Shown here piece after piece: positions 22,162-32,097 of a DNA stretch of 64,000 nucleotides (the first letter of the stretch is position 1; every line of letters begins with the position of its first letter). Below the pieces are notes generated by a model. The model made no database searches. It was not told the origin of the DNA and worked only from the letters and a program-made list of their open reading frames with translations. Position numbers and translations under genes: made by a program. The DNA comes from an uncultured Paracoccaceae bacterium. Lineage in GTDB: Bacteria; Pseudomonadota; Alphaproteobacteria; Rhodobacterales; Rhodobacteraceae. Location: the NCBI GenBank assembly GCA_947489325.1, contig CANLDA010000002.1, positions 124,001 to 188,000 on the forward strand, read 5' to 3'.

Positions 22162-23705
22162 TGGATAACCTGCTTTCCATTGTCACCTTCATTCCGGCGA
22201 TTGCAGCCGCAATCCTGTTGGTGTTCTTGCGCGGGGAAGATCGCGCAGCACAGCGTAACGCGAAATGGGTGGCCTTGTTGGCGACCGCGCTGACGTTCCT
22301 TGTATCGCTGTTCATTCTGGCAGAGTTTGATTCACAGAACACGGGCTTTCAAATGGTGGAAGAACGTGACTGGCTGATGGGTCTGAAATACAAGATGGGT
22401 GTGGACGGTATCAGCGTTCTGTTTGTTATGCTGACCACATTCATGATGCCGCTGACCATCGCTGCAAGCTGGGGCGTGAACACACGCGTCAAGGAATACA
22501 TGATTGCATTCCTGCTGTTGGAAACCCTGATGCTGGGCGTGTTCATGGCGCTGGACTTGGTTCTGTTCTATCTCTTCTTTGAGGCAGGGCTGATCCCGAT
22601 GTTTCTGATCATTGGTATCTGGGGCGGAGCGAACCGCATTTATGCATCGTTCAAATTCTTCCTTTATACCTTCCTCGGATCGGTTCTGATGCTGGTTGCG
22701 ATGGTGACAATGTATGCCAATGCGGGTACCACAGACATTCCGACGCTGATGAACCACACATTTGGCTCTGAAACCTTCTCGATCCTTGGTGTTCAGGTTG
22801 TGGGTGGTTTGCAAACATTGATGTTCCTTGCGTTCTTTGCTTCCTTTGCGGTTAAGATGCCGATGTGGCCTGTGCACACATGGCTGCCGGATGCACACGT
22901 TCAGGCGCCGACTGCGGGCTCTGTTGTCCTGGCAGCGATCTTGTTGAAGATGGGCGGCTATGGCTTCTTGCGGTTTAGCTTGCCGATGTTTCCTGTGGGG
23001 GCGGACGTCATGACCGATCTGGTCCTTTGGATGTCTGCAATTGCCATTGTATACACCTCGCTGGTGGCGCTGGTTCAGGAAGACATGAAAAAGCTGATTG
23101 CCTATTCATCGGTTGCGCACATGGGCTATGTCACCATGGGGATTTTTGCCGCGAACCAACAAGGTATCGACGGTGCGATTTTCCAGATGATCAGCCATGG
23201 CTTTATCTCTGGTGCGCTCTTCCTTTGTGTGGGCGTGATTTATGATCGCATGCATACACGTGAGATTGACGCCTATGGTGGCCTTGTAAACCGTATGCCT
23301 GCCTATGCGCTGATCTTTATGTTCTTTACCATGGCAAACGTCGGTCTGCCGGGCACATCCGGGTTCGTTGGTGAATTCCTGACGCTGATGGGTATCTTTA
23401 AGGTCAACACGTGGGTGGCTGCGGTGGCGACATCTGGTGTGATCCTGTCGGCGGCTTATGCGCTGTGGTTGTATCGTCGCGTGGTGATGGGTGATCTTAT
23501 CAAGGAAAGCCTGAAATCAATCACTGACATGGGCACACGTGAACGATGGATATTTGCACCTTTGGTTGCAATGACCCTGCTGTTGGGCGTCTATCCTGCT
23601 CTCGTTACCGACATCATTGGTCCCTCGGTTGAGGCGCTGATTTCTAATTATGACACCGCACTTGCAGACGCTCATGGCGCGACGCAAGTTGCCGCATCGC
23701 ATTAA
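22161..23705 (+). CDS. nuoM: NADH-quinone oxidoreductase subunit M
   Basis: 514 residues, antiporter-like pumping subunit. The motif [20 protein letters not shown] and Lys/Glu residues of the half-channels are seen, along with [20 protein letters not shown]. The start at 22161 is preceded by GGAGGAG (22147-22153) and overlaps the nuoL stop; an upstream in-frame ATG at 22131 lies within nuoL and is rejected. nuoN follows after 15 bases. Confidence 0.95.
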   Translation: MDNLLSIVTFIPAIAAAILLVFLRGEDRAAQRNAKWVALLATALTFLVSLFILAEFDSQNTGFQMVEERDWLMGLKYKMGVDGISVLFVMLTTFMMPLTIAASWGVNTRVKEYMIAFLLLETLMLGVFMALDLVLFYLFFEAGLIPMFLIIGIWGGANRIYASFKFFLYTFLGSVLMLVAMVTMYANAGTTDIPTLMNHTFGSETFSILGVQVVGGLQTLMFLAFFASFAVKMPMWPVHTWLPDAHVQAPTAGSVVLAAILLKMGGYGFLRFSLPMFPVGADVMTDLVLWMSAIAIVYTSLVALVQEDMKKLIAYSSVAHMGYVTMGIFAANQQGIDGAIFQMISHGFISGALFLCVGVIYDRMHTREIDAYGGLVNRMPAYALIFMFFTMANVGLPGTSGFVGEFLTLMGIFKVNTWVAAVATSGVILSAAYALWLYRRVVMGDLIKESLKSITDMGTRERWIFAPLVAMTLLLGVYPALVTDIIGPSVEALISNYDTALADAHGATQVAASH

Positions 23706-23720
23706 GGAGAGCTTGAGAAA

Positions 23721-25160
23721 ATGATCCAGGCTGATCTGAATATTATCCTGCCAGAAATCGTTTTGGCGCTGTTTGCGATGGGCGCGCTGTTGGGCGCTGT
23801 CTATACTGGCAAGGACAAACTGGCCCCGCTGATAACATGGGCGACAGCACTCTTGTTTGCGCTGATCGCGTTGTGGATTGCGGGCATGGGCGGCTCTGAT
23901 CGCGAAGCGTTTGGTGGCATGTTCCAAGATGATGGTTTTGCCCGCTTTGCCAAAGTGGTGATCTTGTTGTCTGCGGCTGTGGTTCTGGCCATCAGTCAGG
24001 ATTACATGTCGCGCCGCGGCCTTTTGCGGTTTGAATACCCGATCCTGATCACATTGGCTGTTGTCGGCATGATGATGATGGTCAGCGCGGGCGACCTGAT
24101 GGCGCTCTACATGGGGCTGGAACTGCAATCGCTGGCGCTGTATGTGGTCGCGTCGTTGCGCCGCGAAAGCGTGAAATCGACCGAGGCTGGCCTGAAGTAT
24201 TTCGTGTTGGGCGCGCTGTCCTCTGGTTTGTTGCTGTATGGTGCATCGCTGGTTTACGGCTTTGCCGGGACCACATTGTTTGCTGGCATCATCGAAGCCG
24301 CAGGCCACGGTCAGGCAGAAATTGGCCTGTTGATCGGCCTCACGTTGATCATTGCGGGCCTTGCCTTCAAAGTCAGCGCCGTGCCGTTCCACATGTGGAC
24401 ACCGGACGTTTACGAAGGCTCGCCTACGCCGGTCACAGCGTTCTTTGCAACCGCACCAAAGGTTGCGGCGATGGGCCTGTTTGCCCGTGTGCTGCATGAT
24501 GGCTTTGGTGGTGTTGTGAATGACTGGCAACAAATCATCGTTGTGTTGTCCATGCTGTCGATGTTCCTTGGGGCGATTGCCGCAATCGGGCAACGCGACA
24601 TCAAACGTCTGATGGCGTATTCGTCGATTGCTCATATGGGCTATGCGTTGATTGGTTTGGCCTCTGGAACCGCAATGGGGATCGAGGCAATGCTGATCTA
24701 TCTTGCGATCTATGTGACCATGAATGTCGGCACCTTTGCCTTTATCATGTCGCTGGAGCGCGATGGGCAGCCCGTCACATCCATTGATGCGCTGAACCTG
24801 TACGCCAAGCGTGAGCCGGGACGGGCACTTGCCGTTCTGATCCTCATGTTCTCGCTGGCGGGTGTACCACCAATGCTGGGCTTCTTTGCTAAGTTGGGCG
24901 TGTGGCAGGCAGGTATTGATGCGGGCCTGTTCTGGTTGGTGGTTGCTTCTGCGGTGGCCTCTGCAATCGGTGCCTTCTATTACCTGCGTATCGTGTTTTA
25001 CATGTACTTTGGCAGCGAAGGCGAAGTGCTGGACAGTCCGCGCTCACCTATTTTGTGGGTGGCCTTGATGGGATCTGCGGCTGTTATGTTGTTGGGTGTG
25101 ATCAATCTCTTTGGGATTGAGGGTATTGCACAAGCGGCAGCGATGACCTTGGTCAACTGA
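23721..25160 (+). CDS. nuoN: NADH-quinone oxidoreductase subunit N
   Basis: 479 residues, third antiporter-like subunit of complex I. Contains [29 protein letters not shown] and [19 protein letters not shown], typical of NuoN. AAGGAG precedes the start. It is the last nuo gene; a rho-independent terminator follows 25 bases after the stop. Confidence 0.95.
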   Translation: MIQADLNIILPEIVLALFAMGALLGAVYTGKDKLAPLITWATALLFALIALWIAGMGGSDREAFGGMFQDDGFARFAKVVILLSAAVVLAISQDYMSRRGLLRFEYPILITLAVVGMMMMVSAGDLMALYMGLELQSLALYVVASLRRESVKSTEAGLKYFVLGALSSGLLLYGASLVYGFAGTTLFAGIIEAAGHGQAEIGLLIGLTLIIAGLAFKVSAVPFHMWTPDVYEGSPTPVTAFFATAPKVAAMGLFARVLHDGFGGVVNDWQQIIVVLSMLSMFLGAIAAIGQRDIKRLMAYSSIAHMGYALIGLASGTAMGIEAMLIYLAIYVTMNVGTFAFIMSLERDGQPVTSIDALNLYAKREPGRALAVLILMFSLAGVPPMLGFFAKLGVWQAGIDAGLFWLVVASAVASAIGAFYYLRIVFYMYFGSEGEVLDSPRSPILWVALMGSAAVMLLGVINLFGIEGIAQAAAMTLVN

Positions 25161-25185
25161 TAGCCCCTTAATGTCTGATAAGATC

Positions 25186-25212
25186 AAAGGCGCGCCCTCG
25201 GGTGCGCCTTTT
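25186..25212 (+). terminator. Rho-independent terminator after nuoN
   Basis: Perfect 8-base stem AAAGGCGC (25186-25193) and GCGCCTTT (25204-25211), with a GC-rich apex that can add further pairs, followed by a T-run (25209-25212). It lies 25 bases after the nuoN stop and 20 before birA, so it ends the nuo transcript. birA is then partly read-through or separately initiated. Confidence 0.85.
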
Positions 25213-25232
25213 GCAACTTTGGGATAGAAAAT

Positions 25233-25985
25233 ATGAAAAACTGGCCCACAGGATATGGTCGCCGTGTGCTGCAAACCGTTGATAGCACCAATGCCGAAGC
25301 TGCCCGGATCGCATCGAATTTGCCCGGTCCAGAATGGATTTTGGGCTTGCAGCAAACTCAGGGGCGGGGGCGTCGTGGGCGGGCGTGGACTGACCCCAAG
25401 GGCAATTTTGCAGCCACTCTTGTGATGCGTCCGGCAGAGACACCAGACAAAATGGCATTGCGCTCTTTTGTGGCTTCGCTTGCGCTGTATGACAGTTTTG
25501 TGGATGTCACGGGGCGGACAGAACCTTTTGCGTTGAAATGGCCCAATGACGTGCTTCTGAATGGCGGTAAGGTTGCAGGTATCCTTCTGGAAAGCGCAGG
25601 CTTTGCCGGAGGGCAGGTCAGCCATGTCGCCGTGGGTATTGGCGTTAACCTTGCGCAGGCCCCGGATCAAGCGACGCTAGAGGCCGGATCAGTATCGCCT
25701 GTCTCTCTCTTGGCGGAAACTGGCGCAGCAGTGGATCCTGAAGCATTCCTGAATGTGTTGGCCCCGAATTTTGCCCATTGGGAGGCACAGTTTCAAACCT
25801 ATGGGTTTGATCCGGTCCGTACTGCATGGCTTGCTCGTGCAGCCCGGTTGGGAGAGGTCATAACTGCCCGTACAAGCCGCGATGAATACGTCGGAACCTT
25901 TGAAACGGTGGACAATGTGGGCAATCTCGTGTTGAAGACATCGCAAGGCGTCGTGGCAGTTCCCGCGGCTGATATCTTTTTCTGA
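25233..25985 (+). CDS. birA: Biotin--[acetyl-CoA-carboxylase] ligase
   Basis: 250 residues, catalytic-only BirA lacking the N-terminal DNA-binding domain of E. coli BirA, so no repressor role is expected. Activates biotin to biotinyl-AMP and attaches it to the Lys of AMKM domains. Seen: the biotin-binding loop QGRGRRGRAW (about residue 45), KWPNDVLLNGGKVAGILLE (about 105) and the C-terminal beta-barrel cap. Its substrate proteins include MccA in this window. It is followed by coaX after 17 bases. Confidence 0.93.
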   Translation: MKNWPTGYGRRVLQTVDSTNAEAARIASNLPGPEWILGLQQTQGRGRRGRAWTDPKGNFAATLVMRPAETPDKMALRSFVASLALYDSFVDVTGRTEPFALKWPNDVLLNGGKVAGILLESAGFAGGQVSHVAVGIGVNLAQAPDQATLEAGSVSPVSLLAETGAAVDPEAFLNVLAPNFAHWEAQFQTYGFDPVRTAWLARAARLGEVITARTSRDEYVGTFETVDNVGNLVLKTSQGVVAVPAADIFF

Positions 25986-26002
25986 GCGCGCGGAGGCGGG
26001 CC

Positions 26003-26773
26003 ATGTTGCTGGCGATTGACTGCGGAAATACTAACACGGTATTTTCCATCTGGAACGGGTCCGAGTTTATCGCGACCTGGCGTACGGCGACTGAACATCA
26101 ACGCACGGCGGATCAGTATTACGTCTGGCTGTCGACGTTGATGGAATTCCAAAAGATCGACGCCAATATCACGGATGTGATCATCAGCTCGACCGTGCCG
26201 CGCGTGGTGTTCAATTTGCGTGTTTTGGCGGATCGTTATTTTAATTGCCGCCCACATGTTGTGGGCAAACCCGACTGTGCACTGCCTGTATCGGTTCGTG
26301 TGGATGAAGGCACTGCCGTGGGGCCGGATCGGCTTGTGAATACGGTGGCAGGATACAACCTTTATGGTGGTGACCTTATTATCGTTGATTTTGGCACTGC
26401 GACCACCTTTGATGTGGTGGATCAGGATGGCGCCTATATTGGTGGGGCAATTGCGCCGGGTGTAAACCTGTCGCTGCAAGCCCTGCACGAAGCTGCTGCC
26501 GCGTTACCCCATGTCGATATCAGCAACCCGCAGAACGTGATTGGCACCAATACGGTGGCCTGTATGCAGTCCGGCGTGTTCTGGGGTTATGTCGGTCTGG
26601 TGCGTGAGATTTGTAACAAGATCAAGGCCGAACATGGCCGACCAATGAAAGTGATTTCTACGGGGGGGCTCGCCCCGTTGTTCCAACAGAGCGAACCGTT
26701 ATTTGATGCATTTGAGGACGATCTGACAATGCACGGGCTAACGGTCATTCATGACTATAACAAAGAAAGCTGA
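26003..26773 (+). CDS. coaX: Type III pantothenate kinase
   Basis: 256 residues. Phosphorylates pantothenate in the first step of coenzyme A synthesis. Motifs are those of the ASKHA fold: N-terminal AIDCGNTNTVFSIW, GPDRLVNTVAGY in the middle, DFGTATTFDVVDQDGAYIGGAIAPG for phosphate and substrate binding, and TGGLAPLF near the end. The birA-coaX-rnj order is common in alphaproteobacteria and here forms a close unit. Confidence 0.93.
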   Translation: MLLAIDCGNTNTVFSIWNGSEFIATWRTATEHQRTADQYYVWLSTLMEFQKIDANITDVIISSTVPRVVFNLRVLADRYFNCRPHVVGKPDCALPVSVRVDEGTAVGPDRLVNTVAGYNLYGGDLIIVDFGTATTFDVVDQDGAYIGGAIAPGVNLSLQALHEAAAALPHVDISNPQNVIGTNTVACMQSGVFWGYVGLVREICNKIKAEHGRPMKVISTGGLAPLFQQSEPLFDAFEDDLTMHGLTVIHDYNKES

Positions 26774-26782
26774 ACCCAGAAT

Positions 26783-28450
26783 ATGAGCAGTGACAGATTG
26801 ATCTACCTTCCCCTCGGCGGGGCGGGTGAAATAGGCATGAATGCCTATGTCTATGGCTATGGCCCCCAAGGCAATGAACGTCTGATCCTTGTGGACATTG
26901 GCGTGACTTTTTCGGATATGGACACATCGCCGGGCGTGGATTTGATTTTCCCGGATATGACATGGCTGATTGAAAACAAAGATCGACTAGAGGCCATTTT
27001 CATCACCCACGGACACGAAGATCACGTTGGCGCAGTGGGGCATTTCTGGGACAAGCTGGGCGTGCCTGTCTATGCGCGTGCCTTCACGGCCAACCTTGCA
27101 CGTCACAAGATGGTGGACCGTGGGCAACCTGAAAATGAGGTGATCACAGCATCTCCATGGCCGGAAACCACCAAAGCAGGGCCGTTTAGCGTGGGATTTT
27201 TGCCGATCTCGCACTCGATCCCTGAAAGCGGCGGTTTGATTATCGACTCTCCTGCGGGCCGTGTTGTGCATACAGGTGATTTCAAACTGGATGAAACCCC
27301 GATTGTGGGCGAAGCGTTTGATCCAGACCTGTGGGCAGAAATCAGCAAGGACGGTGTCAAAGCGTTGGTCTGCGATTCAACCAACGTTTTTTCTCGCGCT
27401 GCGGGGCGATCGGAAGTAACAGTTGGCCCCGAGATAGAAGCACTGGTTAGTGCTGCGCCAAATATGGTTGTGGCCACGACATTCGCCAGCAATGTCGCGC
27501 GTGTGAAAACACTGGCTGAGGCGGGGCAACGCGCAGGGCGCTCAATCTGCCTGATGGGGCGCGCGATGCGTCGTATGATTGAGGCAGCGATTGAAACTGG
27601 CGTGTTATCCGATTTCCCCAAGGTGATTAGCCCAGAAGATGCCCGAGCCGTGCCGCGCGAAAACCTCATGCTTTTGGTGACAGGGTCGCAAGGCGAACGC
27701 CGCGCGGCCAGCGCACAGCTTGCACGTGGCAAATACAATGGCATCAGTTTGAAGGATGGCGATCTGTTCCTGTTTTCATCCAAGACCATTCCGGGCAATG
27801 AAAAGGGCGTTATTCGCATTATCAACCAGCTCTCGGAAATGGGTGTGGATGTGGTGGACGACAGTGATGGCCATTTCCATGTGTCTGGTCACGCCAACCG
27901 TCCTGATCTTGCGCGGATGCATGATATTGTGAACCCGCAGATGGTGATCCCGATGCATGGAGAACATCGTCATTTGCGTGAACACGCGCGTCTGGCTGAA
28001 GAAAAGGGCCGTCAAAGTGTGATTGCCGTGAATGGTATGATGCTGGACTTGTCGGGCAATGCTCCCAAAGTCACGGAATATGTCGAAACTGGACGGACCT
28101 ATCTGGATGGCGCGGTAAAAATCGGCGCGATGGACGGCGTGGTTCGTGATCGCATCCGCATGGCATTGAATGGTCATGTGATCATCAATGTTATTCTAGA
28201 TGAAGACGACGAACCGCTTGGTGATGCTTGGGTGGAACTGATGGGCTTGCCAGAACAAGGTCGCAGCTTTGCGCCGCTTCAGGATGTGCTAGAGGCGGAT
28301 CTGACGCAATTCCTTGGTCGGGCTGGGAATAAGACATTGGCCAATGATGACAAATTGGAAGAGGGGTTGCGCCGCATTGCGCGTAACTCTGCCAAAGAAG
28401 AGATTGGCAAGAAACCAGAGGTTACAGTGATTGTCAGTCGCCTGAACTAA
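26783..28450 (+). CDS. rnj: Ribonuclease J
   Basis: 555 residues, a metallo-beta-lactamase/beta-CASP exo- and endoribonuclease used in 5'-to-3' RNA decay and rRNA maturation. The zinc motif ITHGHEDHVGA (about residue 75) and the beta-CASP motif HVSGHANRPDL (about residue 370) are seen, followed by the HGEHRHLREHA segment. It begins 10 bases after coaX. A strong terminator follows at 28497. Confidence 0.94.
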   Translation: MSSDRLIYLPLGGAGEIGMNAYVYGYGPQGNERLILVDIGVTFSDMDTSPGVDLIFPDMTWLIENKDRLEAIFITHGHEDHVGAVGHFWDKLGVPVYARAFTANLARHKMVDRGQPENEVITASPWPETTKAGPFSVGFLPISHSIPESGGLIIDSPAGRVVHTGDFKLDETPIVGEAFDPDLWAEISKDGVKALVCDSTNVFSRAAGRSEVTVGPEIEALVSAAPNMVVATTFASNVARVKTLAEAGQRAGRSICLMGRAMRRMIEAAIETGVLSDFPKVISPEDARAVPRENLMLLVTGSQGERRAASAQLARGKYNGISLKDGDLFLFSSKTIPGNEKGVIRIINQLSEMGVDVVDDSDGHFHVSGHANRPDLARMHDIVNPQMVIPMHGEHRHLREHARLAEEKGRQSVIAVNGMMLDLSGNAPKVTEYVETGRTYLDGAVKIGAMDGVVRDRIRMALNGHVIINVILDEDDEPLGDAWVELMGLPEQGRSFAPLQDVLEADLTQFLGRAGNKTLANDDKLEEGLRRIARNSAKEEIGKKPEVTVIVSRLN

Positions 28451-28496
28451 TCGCATCAGGCCCAAACACGACCTGTCAAAGACGAAAACAGACCAG

Positions 28497-28520
28497 ACGC
28501 CGCCCCTTGGGCGGCGTTTT
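28497..28520 (+). terminator. Rho-independent terminator after rnj
   Basis: Stem ACGCCGCC (28497-28504) and GGCGGCGT (28510-28517), 5-base loop, then TTTT (28517-28520). Lies 47 bases after the rnj stop and closes the birA-coaX-rnj unit. Confidence 0.88.
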
Positions 28521-28546
28521 CATTGGTATGAGCCAAGGAGAATGCC

Positions 28547-29395
28547 ATGCCCTATGATCCACGTGATTTGATTGATCTTGATCGATATCCCATTCACCAA
28601 TCCAGCGCGCAAAGGGACGCGTTACTAGCGCAAGTACGGGCCGATCTGGCGCGGGATGGCTGTGCCGTGATCAAGGGGTTTCTGACCCCCTTTGGCATCA
28701 CCGAACTGGCAGCAGAGGCAGACGGGGTTGCGGATCAGGGGCACCGCAGTTTCAACCGCACCAACCCATATTTCACGCAGGATGATCCGGAACTGCCCAA
28801 AGATCATCCAAAGCGACAGTTTTATGAGCGGTCTAATTGCTTTATCCCGGCGGATAATTTTGCCCCTTCCGGCCCCTTGCGCGCTGTGCATGACAGCGAC
28901 GGATTTGATCGGTTTATTCAGGATTGTCTTGAGGAGCCTGATGGGCGGTTTTTCCGGTATGCTGACCCGCTTGCCGATGTGATCGTAAACGCGGCAGAAG
29001 AGGGCAATGGCTTCCCTTGGCACTTTGATACCAACAACTTCACAGTGACGCTCGCTATTCAAAATGCCCATGAAGGTGGGGCATTTGAATATGCGGCAGG
29101 CATTCGACAAGGGGATGAAAATTTTGAAGAGGTAAGTCGCGTTTTGAACGAATCTTCGGATCGGGTTACCGTGCTAGAGTTGGAACCGGGTGATTTGCAA
29201 CTGTTCAAGGGACGGTATTCCCTTCACCGAGTTGCGCCGCTGAAAGGCAAGCGTCGCCGGTATGTGGCGATTTTTTCTTATGTGGAAGAGCCGGGCATGG
29301 TCGGTGCACCCGAACGCACGATGCAGCTTTATGGGCGGACCCTGCCAATCCATCACGAACGGGCAGGGCAGCGCGCAGATGCCTATATTGATTGA
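28547..29395 (+). CDS. 2-oxoglutarate/Fe(II)-dependent oxygenase
   Basis: 282 residues. A jelly-roll oxygenase with the iron triad His159-x-Asp161 (in FPWHFDTNNF) and His227 (in RYSLHRV), and basic residues 236-238 suited to 2-oxoglutarate. The surrounding pattern (FTVTLAIQ...GGAFEY...GDLQLFKGRYSLHRV) reminds me of the group containing the BesD/HalD amino-acid halogenases, but the Asp of the triad is kept here, which predicts hydroxylation rather than halogenation. The start has AAGGAG about 8 bases upstream. It stands alone after a terminator and is convergent with the helicase. The substrate is unknown; a free amino acid is possible. Confidence 0.8.
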   Translation: MPYDPRDLIDLDRYPIHQSSAQRDALLAQVRADLARDGCAVIKGFLTPFGITELAAEADGVADQGHRSFNRTNPYFTQDDPELPKDHPKRQFYERSNCFIPADNFAPSGPLRAVHDSDGFDRFIQDCLEEPDGRFFRYADPLADVIVNAAEEGNGFPWHFDTNNFTVTLAIQNAHEGGAFEYAAGIRQGDENFEEVSRVLNESSDRVTVLELEPGDLQLFKGRYSLHRVAPLKGKRRRYVAIFSYVEEPGMVGAPERTMQLYGRTLPIHHERAGQRADAYID

Positions 29396-29399
29396 CGCA

Positions 29400-29422
29400 A
29401 TGGCCAGCCGTTAGCTGGCCAT
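29400..29422. terminator. Inverted repeat between convergent genes
   Basis: ATGGCCAGC (29400-29408) and GCTGGCCAT (29414-29422) form a perfect 9-base stem with a 5-base loop. It covers the helicase stop codon and lies just after the oxygenase stop. No clear T-run follows on either strand, so a shared terminator is plausible but not certain. Confidence 0.45.
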
Positions 29423-30841
29423 ACGTTCCTCAAAGCTGAGCGCGATAAAGCTGGGCAGATGATCGCCCATACCCACAACATTGTTGCCATGATGGTTATT
29501 GTGTTTGTTACCATAACGAGGCTTTGGGCTGTGTTCTTTTTGCGGACGATCATCGCGCCGTGTATTTTCTTTGCGTGCGCGTTGCGGTTTGTCCATCTTC
29601 GGCTCTGGCTGTGCTGCTGCGGGTGTTGTCGCGTCCTCAGTTTTGACCTCACTTGCTTTTTCAACACGCGGCTTGGGTTTGCGTTCAGCAGGTTTCACCG
29701 GATTTTCAATACGGGCAATTTCCTTTTGGATGAGCTTTTCAACTGCATCAAAGGCTTTTTCATCACGTGGGTTGCAGATTGTGATGGCTTTGCCCTCACG
29801 TCCTGCGCGTCCTGTGCGACCGATACGATGAACGTAATCTTCGGGGTGACCCGGAACATCGAAATTGATCACATGACTGACGCTTGGCACATCAAGACCA
29901 CGTGCCGCCACATCAGAGGCCACCAGAAGTCGCAATTCGCCGTTGCGGAAACCTTCTAGTGTCTTGGTGCGTTGGCTTTGGTCTAGATCACCGTGAATAG
30001 GAGCGGCATCGAAACCGTATTTTTTCAAAGACTTGGCGCAAATATCGACATCAGTTTTACGGTTGCAAAAGATGATGGCGTTTGTGCATTTTTCACCTTC
30101 GTTTTCGATCAACGTGCGCAACACTTTGCGTTTTTCGCTGTCGGCACGATCTCGGCGCGATGGCTTGAACATTACCACGCCCTGTTCGATGGTTTCTGAC
30201 GCTGTTGCCTGACGCGCAACTTCCACGCGGGCCGGGGCGGAGAGGAACGTATTGGTGATACGCTCAATCTCGGGCGCCATGGTGGCGCTGAAGAACAGTG
30301 TCTGACGGGTGAAGGGTGTCAAACCAAAGATGCGTTCGATGTCGGGAATGAACCCCATATCCAACATCCGGTCTGCTTCGTCCACGACCATGACCTTGAC
30401 ATCAGACAAGATCAGCTTGCCGCGCTCAAAATGGTCCAGCAGACGGCCGGGTGTGGCGATCAGAACATCGACACCTTTGTCGATCAGCGTGTCTTGCTCT
30501 TTAAAGCTGACACCGCCGATTAACAGCGCCTTGGTCAGCTTCAGGTACTTAGAATAAGTATCGAAATTCTCGGCAACCTGTGCCGCCAATTCGCGTGTGG
30601 GGCACAATACAAGACTGCGTGGCATACGTGCACGCGCGCGTCCCCGTGCCAAAACGGACAACATCGGGAGCGTAAAGCTCGCGGTTTTGCCGGTGCCGGT
30701 TTGTGCAATGCCCAGCACATCCTTGCCTTCGAGGGCAGGTGGAATCGCACCTGCCTGAATAGGAGTGGGGGCTTCGTACCCTGCTTCGCTGACTGCTTTC
30801 AGCACCTTGGGGTTAAGGCCTAATTCGGAAAATTTGGTCAT
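29411..30841 (-). CDS. rhlE: DEAD-box ATP-dependent RNA helicase (RhlE-like)
   Basis: 476 residues. Q motif (FSELGLNPKVLKAV...PTPIQ), Walker A AQTGTGKT, DEAD in VVDEADRMLD, SAT in FFSATM and HRIGRTGR at the end of the second RecA domain. The C-terminal about 90 residues are a basic, low-complexity tail typical of RhlE proteins that bind structured RNA. It unwinds RNA during ribosome assembly or decay; RNase J upstream is another RNA-metabolism gene, though it lies on the other strand. The start at 30841 begins with the conserved MTKFSELGL. Confidence 0.92.
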   Translation of the reverse strand: MTKFSELGLNPKVLKAVSEAGYEAPTPIQAGAIPPALEGKDVLGIAQTGTGKTASFTLPMLSVLARGRARARMPRSLVLCPTRELAAQVAENFDTYSKYLKLTKALLIGGVSFKEQDTLIDKGVDVLIATPGRLLDHFERGKLILSDVKVMVVDEADRMLDMGFIPDIERIFGLTPFTRQTLFFSATMAPEIERITNTFLSAPARVEVARQATASETIEQGVVMFKPSRRDRADSEKRKVLRTLIENEGEKCTNAIIFCNRKTDVDICAKSLKKYGFDAAPIHGDLDQSQRTKTLEGFRNGELRLLVASDVAARGLDVPSVSHVINFDVPGHPEDYVHRIGRTGRAGREGKAITICNPRDEKAFDAVEKLIQKEIARIENPVKPAERKPKPRVEKASEVKTEDATTPAAAQPEPKMDKPQRARKENTRRDDRPQKEHSPKPRYGNKHNNHHGNNVVGMGDHLPSFIALSFEERMAS

Positions 30842-31012
30842 GTGTATCCGTGATTTACGGACATGTCTGGCCCGTAGCGTATGATGCCGATCGGGCCCTA
30901 CTGGCCCCGTGGTACGTCACATATGTGATCAACGCGCGCAGATGTAGCCCAAAGGCAGCCTCGGGTCAATAAACGCGCTGAAATGCCTTGAAATGTTGTG
31001 GTTTTCAGGACG

Positions 31013-31978
31013 CTATCCGCTGAATTCAGGAAATTGTTTCCGTAAAGATCTGCCCAACCCCAATTTATATTCCTTCAAAAGGCCATGTTCGGACAGTTTT
31101 CCGCGCAATCGAGGCGTCGCAAGGCAGACTTCTTCAAAAAAGGCGCGCAATCCATTGTCGCCCTCGTGGTCGCGGATCATATTGAACATTTCATGCAGGG
31201 AAAGCCCCCCTTGATCGGAAGGAATGGCAGGGCGCATTTCGGCGCGGTAAGATCCAGATTCGTGACGATAGGGCAGGGTGCGCAGCCATTTGCCCAATTT
31301 GGTGGCGTGAAAATGCACCAATGCCATCTGACGCAGCTCAACGATGTCAGGATTTTCAATGCCATCACGATGAATGTTGTGAATACGAATATCGACGTTT
31401 TCAGCTCCAGTGCGCAGAAAAACCTTACCCGCCAGATGACTAAGAAAACCGCCGCGTAGGTATTGCCCATAGGTTGGATAGATGTCCTGCGACAGTTCCA
31501 GACGATTGCCTTTGGGCGGCATCCAGTCTTTGCAATAGGTGAGCTTTTTGTTCAGATCAGCCTGCCCATCGATGGACAGCACTTCTGCGGGGCGCACACG
31601 GGCGCAAAACACGTCTTCAGGGATGTCGGCGAGGTGACGCGCCACGGATGTTGTCGGCCACAGGAATTCATCCACATCAATATGGGTCAGCCAGTCCAGA
31701 TTCCCAGCACTTGCATAGGCGTTTTTTGCATTGCGGGTTTGGCGGTGCTGATGTTTTTCTGGACGTTTGATCCCCAACTCTTTCCAATAAGGATGGTCGG
31801 TGCGCGTGACGGTGACGTTTGGGTGATTTTCCAATGCCTGTTGCGCAGCGTCATTGGGATTGTCCAGATAGATAAAAAGATGATCTGCACCAAGGTCCAG
31901 ATGGTGGGCCACAAAGGTCAAGATTTCCCGAACGGGTGCCTTGATCGTCGCCACAATACCCCATGTTGGATGCGCCAT
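31013..31978 (-). CDS. Glycosyltransferase family 2-like protein
   Basis: 321 residues. The N-terminal half resembles the Glyco_tranf_2_4 type: WGIVATIKAPVREILTFVAHHLDLGADHLFIYLDNPND and the DVDEF metal/nucleotide motif near residue 103. The C-terminal half has HFHATKLGKW and a helical tail. Substrate and product are unknown; such proteins usually modify surface polysaccharides. AGAGGG lies 5 bases before the start but is buried in the 3' arm of an 11-base hairpin (31985-32018), suggesting translational control. Confidence 0.8.
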   Translation of the reverse strand: MAHPTWGIVATIKAPVREILTFVAHHLDLGADHLFIYLDNPNDAAQQALENHPNVTVTRTDHPYWKELGIKRPEKHQHRQTRNAKNAYASAGNLDWLTHIDVDEFLWPTTSVARHLADIPEDVFCARVRPAEVLSIDGQADLNKKLTYCKDWMPPKGNRLELSQDIYPTYGQYLRGGFLSHLAGKVFLRTGAENVDIRIHNIHRDGIENPDIVELRQMALVHFHATKLGKWLRTLPYRHESGSYRAEMRPAIPSDQGGLSLHEMFNMIRDHEGDNGLRAFFEEVCLATPRLRGKLSEHGLLKEYKLGLGRSLRKQFPEFSG

Positions 31979-31984
31979 ATCTGC

Positions 31985-32018
31985 CCTCTATGCTGAAGCC
32001 TTGTGCCCAGCATAGAGG
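31985..32018 (-). promoter_or_regulatory. Hairpin that overlaps the ribosome binding site of the glycosyltransferase gene
   Basis: Perfect 11-base inverted repeat, 31985-31995 and 32008-32018, with a 12-base loop. On the minus strand the arm nearest the gene ends in AGAGG, the Shine-Dalgarno sequence, 6 bases before the ATG at 31978. No T-run follows, so it is not a terminator for the upstream prfC gene. Confidence 0.6.
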
Positions 32019-32097
32019 ATATAGATCATAGGTCGACCCATAGTTGTAAAGAATTGGGTCTTTGCCTAGCGCATTAGAAACGTTTTGTAAGGCGCTG

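Noticed and set aside
23517-24635. 372-codon minus-strand frame opposite nuoM/nuoN
   Set aside because: Antisense shadow; very His/Gln/Arg-rich with no motif.
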